From NCBI GenBank assembly GCA_963656065.1, contig CAVKGV010000027.1, positions 1-19,600 on the forward strand: a DNA stretch of 19,600 nucleotides, given 5' to 3'. Shown one piece after another: positions 6,512-14,461 of this stretch; positions within the stretch are counted from its first letter, which is position 1, and each line of letters starts with the position of its first letter. The position numbers and the translations under genes are program-made. The notes below the pieces were generated by a model that did not search any database, had not been told where the DNA came from, and saw only the letters and a program-made list of their open reading frames with translations. The DNA comes from Hallerella sp963656065. GTDB taxonomy: Bacteria > Fibrobacterota > Fibrobacteria > Fibrobacterales > Fibrobacteraceae.

Positions 6512-9106
6512 TTACACGATACGGCGGACGCGGGAATTGAACCACACGACAAACGGCGAGCAGATGAAGATGGAAGAATACGTTCCAACCAGCACACCGA
6601 ACGACATGACGATACCGAAATCGCGAATCGAGGAACCGCCCATCACGGCAAGGATGATGCAAACGAAGAATGTCGAGATGGACGTGATGACGGTTCGGCT
6701 CAAGCACTGCGAAACCGAGGCATCGACAAGTCCCGAAAAGTTTGCGGAACCGTGCATGCGGACATTTTCACGAATGCGGTCGTAGTTGATAATCGTGTCG
6801 TTTACCGAATAACCGATCATCGTCAAGAGCGCAGCGATCAAGGCTCCATCGACCGAAAGTCCCAAGAGGGAAACCAAGCCGATAGTGATTATCGTATCGT
6901 GAACCAAGCCGATAATCGCTCCGAGACCGAAGCCCAGACCGAGCTTTCCAAACCGGAACCAGACATAGAGACAGATTGCAATCCAGGCGAAGATGACCGC
7001 GAGAATCGCGTTGAAGCGCAGTTCCTTTCCGATCGTTGCCCCGACATCGTTCTGGGAAAGGATGTGGACATTGTCGTCGGAATCGATTGCCTTCACGACA
7101 TCCTGACCCTTTTCGCTCTTCACGGAAACCTCGTAAGCGTTCTGGATGGACGTGCCACCCACAGAGCGAACCGTTCCGTCGGTCACGTTGAACTTGGCAA
7201 GGACATCGTTCAAGTCCTGGATATGATCCTTGGAATCGTTGTATTGGACGCGGAAAACGGTACCGCCCGTGAAGTCGATGCTGAAATTGAATCCCTTGAA
7301 AATCGCAAGTCCGCAAGCCGCAAGAATCAGGATGGCGGAAATCGTCCCGAAAACTTTCGCCCGGTTGACAACCGAGATCTGCGCATTGTTCAACGCGGAA
7401 ATTCCATTTCCAATCGAAATCGTATTCGAATCCTGCTTGGCAAGCTTTATGTCGAAAATGGCGCGTGTCACCGTCAGAGCCGTGAACATCGAAGCCGCGA
7501 TACCGATCATCAATGTGAGACCGAAACCCTTGACCGATGCGGAACCAACCTTGTAAAGAATGAGTGCCGTGAGGAACGTCGTCAGGTTCGAGTCGAAAAT
7601 CGCGCTAAACGCCCTTTCGTAACCCTTGGCGATAGCCATGCGAGCCTTGTTGCCGTCGCGGAGTTCTTCGCGCACACGTTCGAAAATAATCACGTTTGCG
7701 TCAATAGACATGCCGGCAGTCAAAATGATACCGGCAATGCCCGGGAGCGTCATCGTCGCATGGAACACGGAAAGCACGGCGGCGGTAATCAGCGCGTTGC
7801 AGATAAGGCCCGCACTGGCAACAAGACCGCCAAAGCGATAATACATAATCATGAAAAGCACGGTAATCAGAAGACCAATCAGGGCGGATCCAAATCCGGA
7901 GCGGATGTTGTCGTCGCCAAGCGTCGCACCAATCGTGCGACTTTCGATAATGTTCATCGGAGCCTTGAGCGCTCCGGAACGAAGGACGACGGCGAGACGG
8001 TTCGCTTCCGCCATATCGTCAAGGCCTGTAATCTGGGCTTCGCCGTTCGGGATGCGGTCACGAATGACCGGGGCGCTGATCACCTGGTCGTCGAGGACAA
8101 TCGCCATCTGCTTGCCGATGTTCGCCGCGGTAATCGCACCAAAACGTTTCGGACCGATGCCCGCAAACTTAAGGCTCACGGCGACTTCACCGGAATTCGT
8201 TCCGTCACTTACACGATACGGACGCGCATCGGAAACATATTCACCGCTCATTTCCGCACGGCGCTTGAGCAGATAGAGCCGCTTGGCCTTGACCGAGGAT
8301 CCGTTCATTTTTTCAAGTCCCGAGCCCCAAGCAAAGACGACATCATGCGGAATGAGGTTCTGCACGGTGCGGTCGTTCAAGATTCGCTTCACCGTTTCGA
8401 TCTGTTCCTGGGCGACAAATCCGCCGTTTCCAAAAGACATATACAGAGCGGAAAGGGCGACTCCCTGGGAATTTTCGCTAACTGTCGCGCTGTCCGACTT
8501 CAAAGAGGAATCCGTCTTGCTCGCCGCATTGCCAGCAAAGAGTTCCGCATCCGAAATTTCCTCCGCCTTTTCAACGGGCTTCGCCGAATCGCCAGAAACC
8601 GCCGCCGCGTTCGAGTCCGCAATCGCTCCGCGGTTCACCAGATAGTTGTCGATGACCGAGACGACCTGTCCGAACTTTTCCTGTTCCGCAAGAATCTTGA
8701 ATTCGAGCTTTGCCGTGCTACCGACCAGGCTCTTCGCCGTGGAATCGTCCACGCCTGCAAGTTCAACGATAATGCGGTCCTTGCCCGACGGGGAAATCAG
8801 CGGTTCGGAAAGACCGAACTGGTCCACGCGGTTCCGCACGATTTCGAGGGACTGCTGCTGGATGTCCTTGATGTCTTCGCTTTTCAGGCCCTTGCCGTCG
8901 ATCTGCAGCGTAATGCTTGTACCGCCGGCCAGGTCAAGTCCAAAGTTCACCGCCTTCGCGGCAACCTTCGGATTTTGCTTCACATATTCCTTTTTCGCCT
9001 CGCCCGTCTTGGAATGGACGCGAATCGAAGGAATGATCGTGTAGCACGAAAGAAGTAGGATTACGAGGATGATAAACTCGCGAAAACCGAATATTTTTTT
9101 CTTCAT
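6512..9106 (-). CDS. secDF: Protein translocase subunit SecDF (SecD and SecF in one chain)
   Basis: The protein has 864 residues and carries both SecD and SecF halves, so it should supply the whole proton-driven accessory complex of the SecYEG translocon in the inner membrane. The SecD half has an N-terminal helix (10-28), then G-L-D-L-A-G-G-T (56-63), the large periplasmic P1 domain, and the conserved G-M-S-I-D-A-N with D469 and E-R-V-R-E. The SecF half begins near 585 with S-I-D-F-T-G-G-T (609-616) and contains G-Y-S-V-N-D-T-I-I-N-Y-D-R-I-R-E with D770. Both half-channel aspartates expected for proton movement are present. Residues about 160-220 form a Ser/Ala/Glu/Asp-rich, low-complexity periplasmic insert. 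The start has AAGGA 9 bases upstream. It sits 47 bases after the GH13 gene on the same strand with no clear terminator between. Confidence 0.95.
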   Translation of the reverse strand: MKKKIFGFREFIILVILLLSCYTIIPSIRVHSKTGEAKKEYVKQNPKVAAKAVNFGLDLAGGTSITLQIDGKGLKSEDIKDIQQQSLEIVRNRVDQFGLSEPLISPSGKDRIIVELAGVDDSTAKSLVGSTAKLEFKILAEQEKFGQVVSVIDNYLVNRGAIADSNAAAVSGDSAKPVEKAEEISDAELFAGNAASKTDSSLKSDSATVSENSQGVALSALYMSFGNGGFVAQEQIETVKRILNDRTVQNLIPHDVVFAWGSGLEKMNGSSVKAKRLYLLKRRAEMSGEYVSDARPYRVSDGTNSGEVAVSLKFAGIGPKRFGAITAANIGKQMAIVLDDQVISAPVIRDRIPNGEAQITGLDDMAEANRLAVVLRSGALKAPMNIIESRTIGATLGDDNIRSGFGSALIGLLITVLFMIMYYRFGGLVASAGLICNALITAAVLSVFHATMTLPGIAGIILTAGMSIDANVIIFERVREELRDGNKARMAIAKGYERAFSAIFDSNLTTFLTALILYKVGSASVKGFGLTLMIGIAASMFTALTVTRAIFDIKLAKQDSNTISIGNGISALNNAQISVVNRAKVFGTISAILILAACGLAIFKGFNFSIDFTGGTVFRVQYNDSKDHIQDLNDVLAKFNVTDGTVRSVGGTSIQNAYEVSVKSEKGQDVVKAIDSDDNVHILSQNDVGATIGKELRFNAILAVIFAWIAICLYVWFRFGKLGLGFGLGAIIGLVHDTIITIGLVSLLGLSVDGALIAALLTMIGYSVNDTIINYDRIRENVRMHGSANFSGLVDASVSQCLSRTVITSISTFFVCIILAVMGGSSIRDFGIVMSFGVLVGTYSSIFICSPFVVWFNSRVRRIV

Positions 9107-9153
9107 CTGATCTTTTCCTTAAAGGCGTAAAAAACCTAAAGTGCCATCCAAAT

Positions 9154-10596
9154 TTAGTAAGAGAGAGTCCTTTTGGTGAGAACTATCCCACCTTTTGCCA
9201 CGAAATAGCCGGCCACATTTTCGATTGGCATCCGTTTTTTCTCGTAAACGATTTCAGTCCGCGCCGAAATTCCGGACAAAGGGACCGATCCGGGAAAGCC
9301 CAGACGAAGTTCCACGACCGTATTTTCATAAGTCCGGCAAACGAGAATTCCCTGTCCTTCGGGACGGATCAAGAACGTTCCGAGCGTCATCGCGGCTTCA
9401 CGCTTGCGAAAAGCCAACAGGGTCTGCACCAGACGGAACATTTCGGAATTTTCCGCCTCGGGAATTTCCTGCCAAGGAAAACAGCGCCGGTTGTCGGGAT
9501 CCTTGCCGCCTTCCATCCCGATTTCGTCGCCATAATACAGGGAAATCGCTCCGGGCAGGCACAGGAGAAGCGCACAGGCGAGAAGCGCCATCGATGGATC
9601 TTTTCCCGCGAGAGTCCACAAGCGAGCCGTATCATGGCTTCCAAAAAGGTTCATCTGGATTCCGAAAAGGTTCCTTTCAAAAAGCGCCTGAAACTTCTTG
9701 CAAAATTCGGGAAGTTCGAGCGTCCTGCCGACAGCTCCCGTCGTATCCCCGGTCGAAACCGCATCCGCCGAGCGCATTCCCTGGGGAAAAAGGAAGTCCA
9801 GGGCAAGTTTTCTCACCGGATAGTTCATCACGCCGTCGAACTGGTCGCCGGCAAGCCAACGCGAAGGCTCTTCCCAGATTTCCCCGACGATATACGCTTC
9901 CGGATTTATCCTCTTGACCCGCAAGCGAAACTCGCGCCAAAAATCGTCATCGTCGATTTCGTTCGGGACATCCAGCCGCCAGCCGTCTATTCCGCGACGC
10001 AGCCAATATTCGGCAACGCGCATCAGGTAGTCCCGGACCTCGACATTGTCCGTATTGAACTTGGGAAGCGGCGACATTCCCCACCAGCATTCATAATTCG
10101 GATGCTCCGAGTAAGCCTCGACCGGAAACGAACGGATGTGGAACCAATCCTTGAACGGTGAAGCCTCGCCCTCTTCCATCACGCTCAAAAAGGGGAAAAA
10201 TCCGCGCGAGCAGTGGTTGAAGACCCCGTCGAGAATCAGGCGCATTCCCCGTTGATGAATTTCGCGCACCAGCTCGTCAAAATCGTCAAGCGTGCCCAGC
10301 ACGGGATCTATCTGGAAATAATCGACCGTGTGATAGCGATGGTTCGCCGCGCTCATGAAAATCGGGCAGAGGTAAATCGCATTTGCCCCGACCCGCTGGA
10401 TATAATCGAGATTTTCCAGAATCCCGCGGAGATTTCCCCCGCAAAATCCGGAAGTTTCCGGCTTTGAACCCCAATTTTTAAAATGCCCGGGAGCCGAATA
10501 ACGCGGACTGCGCGCAAAACGATCCGGGAAAATCTGGTAAAACACAGCGTACTTCACCCATTCCGGGCAGCAAGACCGTTCCATTGATTTGTTCAT
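9154..10596 (-). CDS. GH13 alpha-amylase family, neopullulanase/cyclomaltodextrinase-like
   Basis: The protein has about 480 residues and the order of GH13 conserved regions: D-G-V-F-N-H (region I), G-W-R-L-D-V-P-N-E (region II, nucleophile Asp), V-G-E-I-W-E-E (region III, acid/base Glu) and F-G-S-H-D-T-A-R (region IV, stabilising Asp). The N-terminus W-V-K-Y-A-V-F-Y-Q-I-F-P-D-R-F and the G-S-H-D-T version of region IV point to the GH13_20 type, which acts on cyclodextrins, pullulan or maltodextrins. There is no signal peptide and no N-terminal CBM34 domain, so a monomeric cytoplasmic enzyme is likely. Three starts are possible (10632, 10596, 10584), none with a good ribosome binding site. 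I chose 10596 because it lies just past the malQ stop at 10604. Translational coupling to malQ is likely. Confidence 0.85.
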   Translation of the reverse strand: MNKSMERSCCPEWVKYAVFYQIFPDRFARSPRYSAPGHFKNWGSKPETSGFCGGNLRGILENLDYIQRVGANAIYLCPIFMSAANHRYHTVDYFQIDPVLGTLDDFDELVREIHQRGMRLILDGVFNHCSRGFFPFLSVMEEGEASPFKDWFHIRSFPVEAYSEHPNYECWWGMSPLPKFNTDNVEVRDYLMRVAEYWLRRGIDGWRLDVPNEIDDDDFWREFRLRVKRINPEAYIVGEIWEEPSRWLAGDQFDGVMNYPVRKLALDFLFPQGMRSADAVSTGDTTGAVGRTLELPEFCKKFQALFERNLFGIQMNLFGSHDTARLWTLAGKDPSMALLACALLLCLPGAISLYYGDEIGMEGGKDPDNRRCFPWQEIPEAENSEMFRLVQTLLAFRKREAAMTLGTFLIRPEGQGILVCRTYENTVVELRLGFPGSVPLSGISARTEIVYEKKRMPIENVAGYFVAKGGIVLTKRTLSY

Positions 10597-10603
10597 ACAG
10601 AGA

Positions 10604-12574
10604 TCACACGAGCGAACGTTTGGCGCGTTCATCCGTCAGGCTAGCGATTTCGCGGATAAGCGCCACATTTTCTTCTAATTTCTCGATCGTGCACGGCATC
10701 CGATATGTCCAGTTCTGCGGGCCGACAGTTCCCGGCGTATTGACGCGTTCGTCTTCGGGATTTGCAGGCGAAAGGCGCGCGCTCATCGCGAGAAAATCCT
10801 GGAGCGGCGGAATGCAGAAGAGACTGTTCGCCTTGAAAATGTTCCGAATGAGCATCTTGACCGTATCCGGCGAAAGGGATTCCGGAGCGGGTCCATCCAA
10901 ATGCAAATGGCTCGACCAGAAATGGTTCTTATCAAAATCCTTTTCTTTCCAAAGTCCAAGCAAAGTCGATGTATCGTGTACGCTCGTCGTTGCAACGGAA
11001 AGTCTCGGGTATTCCGAAAGCTCGTAATACGGTTGGAAAGGTGCGTCCCAGTTGCGCGACCAGCGTTCCACGCGGAGCGAATTGATCCGAAGTTCCGAAA
11101 GGACTTGCGGAACGCAGCGCGGCACCGCCCCCAGATCCTCGGCGCAGACCGTCATGTCCGTCGCATGGGAGAGAACGGAAAGCAGCTTCTTGCCGTTCGC
11201 ATACCACAAGGATTCCTGCGCGGCTTCGTTCGCCCGGATTAAATTCCGTAGCGTTTCCTGCTCGCCTTGCGGAAGCGTTCCGAGCACCGGAGCGTTATAC
11301 CAATACCAGAACGGATAGAACTTCCCTTCGGGCGTTCCCGGCACAAAGACGCGGTTCCACAAGACTTTCAGGAGCCCGTCTTTTACGGACTGTTCTTCCC
11401 CGGAATCGATGATCGCACTTTCGGAGCGGAACGTTTCCTTCAAAACATATCGGTCGCTCGTAAACGGCAAAAGTTCAAAATACTTTTCGGCACAGGCCTC
11501 TGTCGCATCGCCCAGAAATTCCCGAAGCTGTTCCTTCGAAAAATTCGGGTTCTGCAGATAGCCGATCGTTTCCTTTTTGAAGCCCACCGCGGTAAGTTCC
11601 GATTCCGTAAGCGGAATTGCCGGAGAAAAATGTCCAAGGATTCCCGTCCGCTGGTTTTCCGGGATGGCCCAAATCCGGAAAAAGCCCAGAACATGGTCGA
11701 TGCGGTAGGCATGGTAAAATTTTGCGGCTTCAGCAAGACGATCGCGCCACCACTTGAAATCGTCCTGTTCCAGAACATCCCAGCGGTATGTCGGAAATCC
11801 CCAGTTCTGCCCGCTGTAGCTGAACATGTCCGGCGGAGCCCCGGCCCGGTCCGAAAGCGAAAAATACTTGCGGCTATACCAGACATCCGCGCTGTCCTCG
11901 TTCAAAAGAATCGGGATGTCTCCCTTCAGACGGACGCCGTTTTCGGTAAGCTTGTCGGACGTCACCTTGAATTGTGCTTCCGCTTCGAATTGCATCCAGC
12001 ACTGGAACATGGTGTCCTTGTGCATCTTGCGGAACAGAGCGCCCACACGCGCCGGCGACGGGTTTGAATCTTCCGTCCAGCTTTTCCAGCTCGCTTCCTG
12101 ATTCTTTTCCTTGAGGACCGCATAGACCGCATAGGGTTTCGCCCACGGATTAGCATCGATCCACTTGAGGAATGCGACGTTGTGCTCCAAAAGTGCATAG
12201 CGCGAATCGAAGATCTTCCGAAGGATGACCCGCTTCTCCCGCGCGATCTCCTGGTAGCGGACTTTCGGTTCCGCTGCATATTTCTCTTGCAAGGCCGTGA
12301 TTTCCGGCATGAAGCTTTCCGCTCCGATGATAATCTGCAAACGGATAAACACCGGGTTGAGAGCAAAGGCGCTGCGCGCGCTGTAGGGGGAAGATTCATA
12401 ACCGGTATCGTTCACCGGGAGAATCTGGATAATATTCAACCCGCATTTCTTCGCCCATGCGCCGAAAGGCACCAAGTCCAAAAATTCGCCAATGCCGACG
12501 CTATCCTTGGAACGCAACGAAAACAGGGGAACTGCAACACCGCTCTGAAAACAGGAAATATCACCATATCGCAT
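10604..12574 (-). CDS. malQ: 4-alpha-glucanotransferase (amylomaltase), GH77, DPE2-like
   Basis: The protein has 656 residues and transfers maltosyl or longer glucan units between maltodextrins. GH77 landmarks: A-Y-R-I-D-H-V-L-G-F-F-R with nucleophile D293, C-A-E-D-L-G with acid/base E479, and S-V-H-D-T-S with D534. The N-terminal start (G-V-A-V-P-L-F-S-L-R-S, G-I-G-E-F-L-D-L, Q-I-L-P-V-N-D-T) resembles plant cytosolic DPE2 more than classical MalQ. As in DPE2, the catalytic barrel is interrupted by a long insert, here roughly residues 305-465. The tandem CBM20 domains usually found at the DPE2 N-terminus are absent. No signal peptide is seen, so it should be cytoplasmic. It is followed directly by a GH13 hydrolase. 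The ATG at 12572-12574 is preceded closely by GGAG, next to an inverted repeat. Confidence 0.92.
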   Translation of the reverse strand: MRYGDISCFQSGVAVPLFSLRSKDSVGIGEFLDLVPFGAWAKKCGLNIIQILPVNDTGYESSPYSARSAFALNPVFIRLQIIIGAESFMPEITALQEKYAAEPKVRYQEIAREKRVILRKIFDSRYALLEHNVAFLKWIDANPWAKPYAVYAVLKEKNQEASWKSWTEDSNPSPARVGALFRKMHKDTMFQCWMQFEAEAQFKVTSDKLTENGVRLKGDIPILLNEDSADVWYSRKYFSLSDRAGAPPDMFSYSGQNWGFPTYRWDVLEQDDFKWWRDRLAEAAKFYHAYRIDHVLGFFRIWAIPENQRTGILGHFSPAIPLTESELTAVGFKKETIGYLQNPNFSKEQLREFLGDATEACAEKYFELLPFTSDRYVLKETFRSESAIIDSGEEQSVKDGLLKVLWNRVFVPGTPEGKFYPFWYWYNAPVLGTLPQGEQETLRNLIRANEAAQESLWYANGKKLLSVLSHATDMTVCAEDLGAVPRCVPQVLSELRINSLRVERWSRNWDAPFQPYYELSEYPRLSVATTSVHDTSTLLGLWKEKDFDKNHFWSSHLHLDGPAPESLSPDTVKMLIRNIFKANSLFCIPPLQDFLAMSARLSPANPEDERVNTPGTVGPQNWTYRMPCTIEKLEENVALIREIASLTDERAKRSLV

Positions 12575-12578
12575 GCTC

Positions 12579-12599
12579 CAAAGATATATTCAATCTTTG
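12579..12599 (-). promoter_or_regulatory. Inverted repeat at the malQ start
   Basis: CAAAGAT (12579-12585) and ATCTTTG (12593-12599) form a perfect 7-bp dyad with a 7-nt spacer, ending 4 bases from the malQ ATG and touching its GGAG. It could be an operator for a maltose regulator or an mRNA hairpin next to the ribosome binding site. No regulator is encoded nearby. Confidence 0.4.
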
Positions 12600-12640
12600 C
12601 AAAAAATGCGAATTGTGGCTAAAAAATAAAAAACGAATTT

Positions 12641-13384
12641 TTAAATATTTTCGGGAAGCGGATTTTTACGCGGACGCCCGCGCTTGCGCTTCACGGGAGC
12701 TTCGGGAATTTCCGATGCAGGAGCCTCTCCCAGCGGAGAGTTCGGCTTAAACAGGGAATTCAGGTCGAGCTTTTGCGGAGCTTCGGGATTTGTAAGCGCA
12801 GCGTGTTCCTCGGCGACACGTTCCATCGCAGCCCGCTTTTTCGCCAGCTCGCGTTTACGCTTCATTTCTTCCACGGCGCGTTTTTTCGCTAACTCATCCT
12901 CGGAAATAATCTGCGTTTTGGCGGCACCGAACTTTGCCCCGCCAAACGAACCGACAAGCACGCGTCCCGAACTTTGCCTCGGCGGAAGCGGAGCCGGAGC
13001 GGGCTTCGGAGAAAGCGCAAGCGGATCCTGCGCCCCGACCGGTTTCTTCATCTGGCTCGGAACAAAAAGCGTTTTCCGCGGAGCGGGCGTTGCCGCCGTG
13101 CGCCTTGCGGTCTGCGAAGGCACGTTTCCTTCGAAATCGGACATTTTCGGCATCGGACGCGAAGTATGGGCAATCCGGTCCCGATTTTCGTATTGTTCCA
13201 TCAGACGGCGGAACTTCGCCTGTTCCCTAGCGAGCTTTTTCGCGGCACGCTCCTTCTTGGAAAGGCGAAAACGGTCGCGCTTTTCCGGATCGACCGGATG
13301 CAGTGCGAGGATTTCTTCATCGGAAAGCCCGCGCAATTCGGGAGGAACTTCTATCACGGGAAGATTTTCAATTGGAGTATTCAT
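12641..13384 (-). CDS. Lys/Arg-rich hypothetical protein with C-terminal AT-hook
   Basis: I do not recognise a named family. The 247-residue protein is low in aromatic residues and rich in Lys, Arg, Ala, Glu and Pro. An N-terminal segment (L-S-D-E-E-I-L-A-L-H-P-V-D-P-E-K) precedes a charged helix (K-K-E-R-A-A-K-K-L-A-R-E). The middle is Pro/Ala-rich and probably disordered, and a second charged helical stretch follows (E-M-K-R-K-R-E-L-A-K-K-R). The end is K-R-K-R-G-R-P-R-K-N-P, a canonical AT-hook core (R-G-R-P) that binds the minor groove of AT-rich DNA. A nucleoid-associated or DNA-binding role is therefore likely. No catalytic domain is visible. In-frame ATGs at 13432, 13390 and 13384 compete. 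I chose 13384 since the residues from there look conserved-like, but this is weak. Confidence 0.65.
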   Translation of the reverse strand: MNTPIENLPVIEVPPELRGLSDEEILALHPVDPEKRDRFRLSKKERAAKKLAREQAKFRRLMEQYENRDRIAHTSRPMPKMSDFEGNVPSQTARRTAATPAPRKTLFVPSQMKKPVGAQDPLALSPKPAPAPLPPRQSSGRVLVGSFGGAKFGAAKTQIISEDELAKKRAVEEMKRKRELAKKRAAMERVAEEHAALTNPEAPQKLDLNSLFKPNSPLGEAPASEIPEAPVKRKRGRPRKNPLPENI

Positions 13385-13552
13385 GTTCATCAAAATGTTC
13401 GGATGATTCTCAGGGTTTCTCCAAAAATTCATTTACAAAAATCAATAAGGAAATAGCAAGAATTCCAGCGGAACTTTCCTTACCAAAGCAATTTTTAGAG
13501 TTGCCCTAAATTCTAAAACCGGCAGAACAACATTTAAATTAAAAAAATCTAT

Positions 13553-13581
13553 TTGTCAAGACCTAGAAATTCTTGAAATAG
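13553..13581 (+). promoter_or_regulatory. Possible promoter of the AlkD-like gene
   Basis: TTGTCA stands in the AT-rich stretch about 50 bases before the ATG at 13601. A 17-bp spacer leads to the poorly conserved AAATAG. The 13433-13600 gap also holds a TTTTAGA/TCTAAAA inverted repeat (13493-13518). Support is weak. Confidence 0.25.
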
Positions 13582-13600
13582 TGTTGTATTTTTTACGCAA

Positions 13601-14263
13601 ATGCTCCGATTCACACAAGAAATTCTTCTAACGCTCCGAGCTCGCTCAAATGAAGAAGAAGCGCGTACGATGTCAAAAAGCATGCGCGACTCCTTTGACT
13701 TTCTCGGAGTAAGCATCATCAAGCGTCGAGAAGCCACTTACCCGATTTTCGACAAGTATCCGCCAAAGAACGGAGACGAACTCGCTGCAAGGGTTTCCGA
13801 CATGTGGGCACAACCTTATCGCGAAGTCCAATACGCAGCGTGCGACTACCTGTTTAAACACAAGGCTCTTCTCGGTGGGCAGCACCTCAACTTTCTAAAA
13901 ACGCTCATCAAGACCCGGCCGTGGAAAGACACGGTCGATACGATAGCAACAAGCATTCTAGGCAATCTCGCCTGGAGAATTCCGCCGATCCGGAACAAAA
14001 TCGCCACATGGATTCGCGACCCGAACATCTGGGTCCGCCGCAGCGTCATCCTTTTTCAGCTCCAATACCGCGACCACACGGACTGGGAACTGCTCAAGTC
14101 CTGCTGTCTGCACTGTGCAAAGGACGACAACTACTATATCCGCACGGGCATCGGGCAAGCGCTTTCCGAATACGCTCGCATCAACCCGAACGAGGTCCGG
14201 CATTTCGTCATGGACACGGAACTTGCTCCGCAGACATCCCAAGAGGTTTTGCGGAACATCTAG
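13601..14263 (+). CDS. AlkD-like HEAT-repeat DNA glycosylase family protein
   Basis: The 220-residue, all-helical protein has the layout of AlkD-type DNA alkylation repair proteins. F-L-G-V and R-R-E fall in the first repeats, R-P-W-K-D-T-V-D at 106-113, N-I-W-V-R-R-S-V-I at 142-150 and Y-I-R-T-G-I-G-Q-A-L-S-E-Y at 179-191. AlkD removes 3- and 7-alkylpurines without base flipping. The catalytic Asp (D113) and the backbone-binding Arg (R147) are kept. Two cleft tryptophans of AlkD are not: the usual W-W-D is W-K-D, and the usual G-W-A-L is G-Q-A-L. The enzyme may thus have altered specificity or be a non-catalytic DNA-binding relative such as AlkF/AlkG. It stands alone between minus-strand genes. 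No good ribosome binding site is seen; a second ATG is at 13670, but it would remove the first helix. Confidence 0.75.
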   Translation: MLRFTQEILLTLRARSNEEEARTMSKSMRDSFDFLGVSIIKRREATYPIFDKYPPKNGDELAARVSDMWAQPYREVQYAACDYLFKHKALLGGQHLNFLKTLIKTRPWKDTVDTIATSILGNLAWRIPPIRNKIATWIRDPNIWVRRSVILFQLQYRDHTDWELLKSCCLHCAKDDNYYIRTGIGQALSEYARINPNEVRHFVMDTELAPQTSQEVLRNI

Positions 14264-14273
14264 CGAATAAACT

Positions 14274-14408
14274 CTAGAGGCGAAGTTCGCCCTTTTGCCA
14301 GTCGTAAAACATCCGACAGTCGTCTCGGTTGTTCAGCACCTTGCAAAGGCTGTCGGGAAAGTGGATTTTTCTCCGCGATTTTTCGATCGGGCAAATTCCG
14401 GGTATAAT
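14274..14408 (-). pseudogene. Possible 3' remnant of an unknown gene
   Basis: In the 198-base gap between the AlkD-like gene and the COG3014 gene, a minus-strand frame is open for 44 codons up to TAG at 14274-14276. Its end (L-C-K-V-L-N-N-R-D-D-C-R-M-F-Y-D-W-Q) reads like real protein and uses codons like those of the neighbours. There is no ATG at its head and an in-frame TGA lies just upstream. No family was recognised. It may be decay of a longer gene or chance. Confidence 0.25.
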
Positions 14409-14441
14409 TCAAGACGGAAAATCCAAAATCGTTTCGGGCGA

Positions 14442-14461
14442 AGAAATCGAAGACGATTTCT
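14442..14461 (-). terminator. Hairpin after the COG3014 gene
   Basis: Read on the minus strand, AGAAATCG (14461-14454) and CGATTTCT (14449-14442) pair perfectly over 8 bp around a TCTT loop, directly after the stop at 14462. The T-tract is weak, so it may act as an mRNA 3'-end stabiliser rather than a strong terminator. Confidence 0.4.

Noticed and set aside
6503..9058. An 851-codon open frame on the plus strand antisense to secDF
   Set aside because: Its translation is Arg/Asn/Asp/His-rich without domains, and it lies opposite an unmistakable SecDF. Strong codon bias in secDF (few codons whose complement is a stop) explains the open frame.
12684..13406. A 240-codon plus-strand frame opposite the AT-hook protein
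   Set aside because: It is a Ser/Ala/Phe/Arg-rich mirror of the Lys/Glu/Ala-rich minus-strand gene. The minus-strand reading has the AT-hook and credible helices.
13493..13518. TTTTAGA/TCTAAAA inverted repeat in the gap before the AlkD-like gene
   Set aside because: It is AT-rich with a long spacer, not placed like an operator or terminator, and easily due to base composition.
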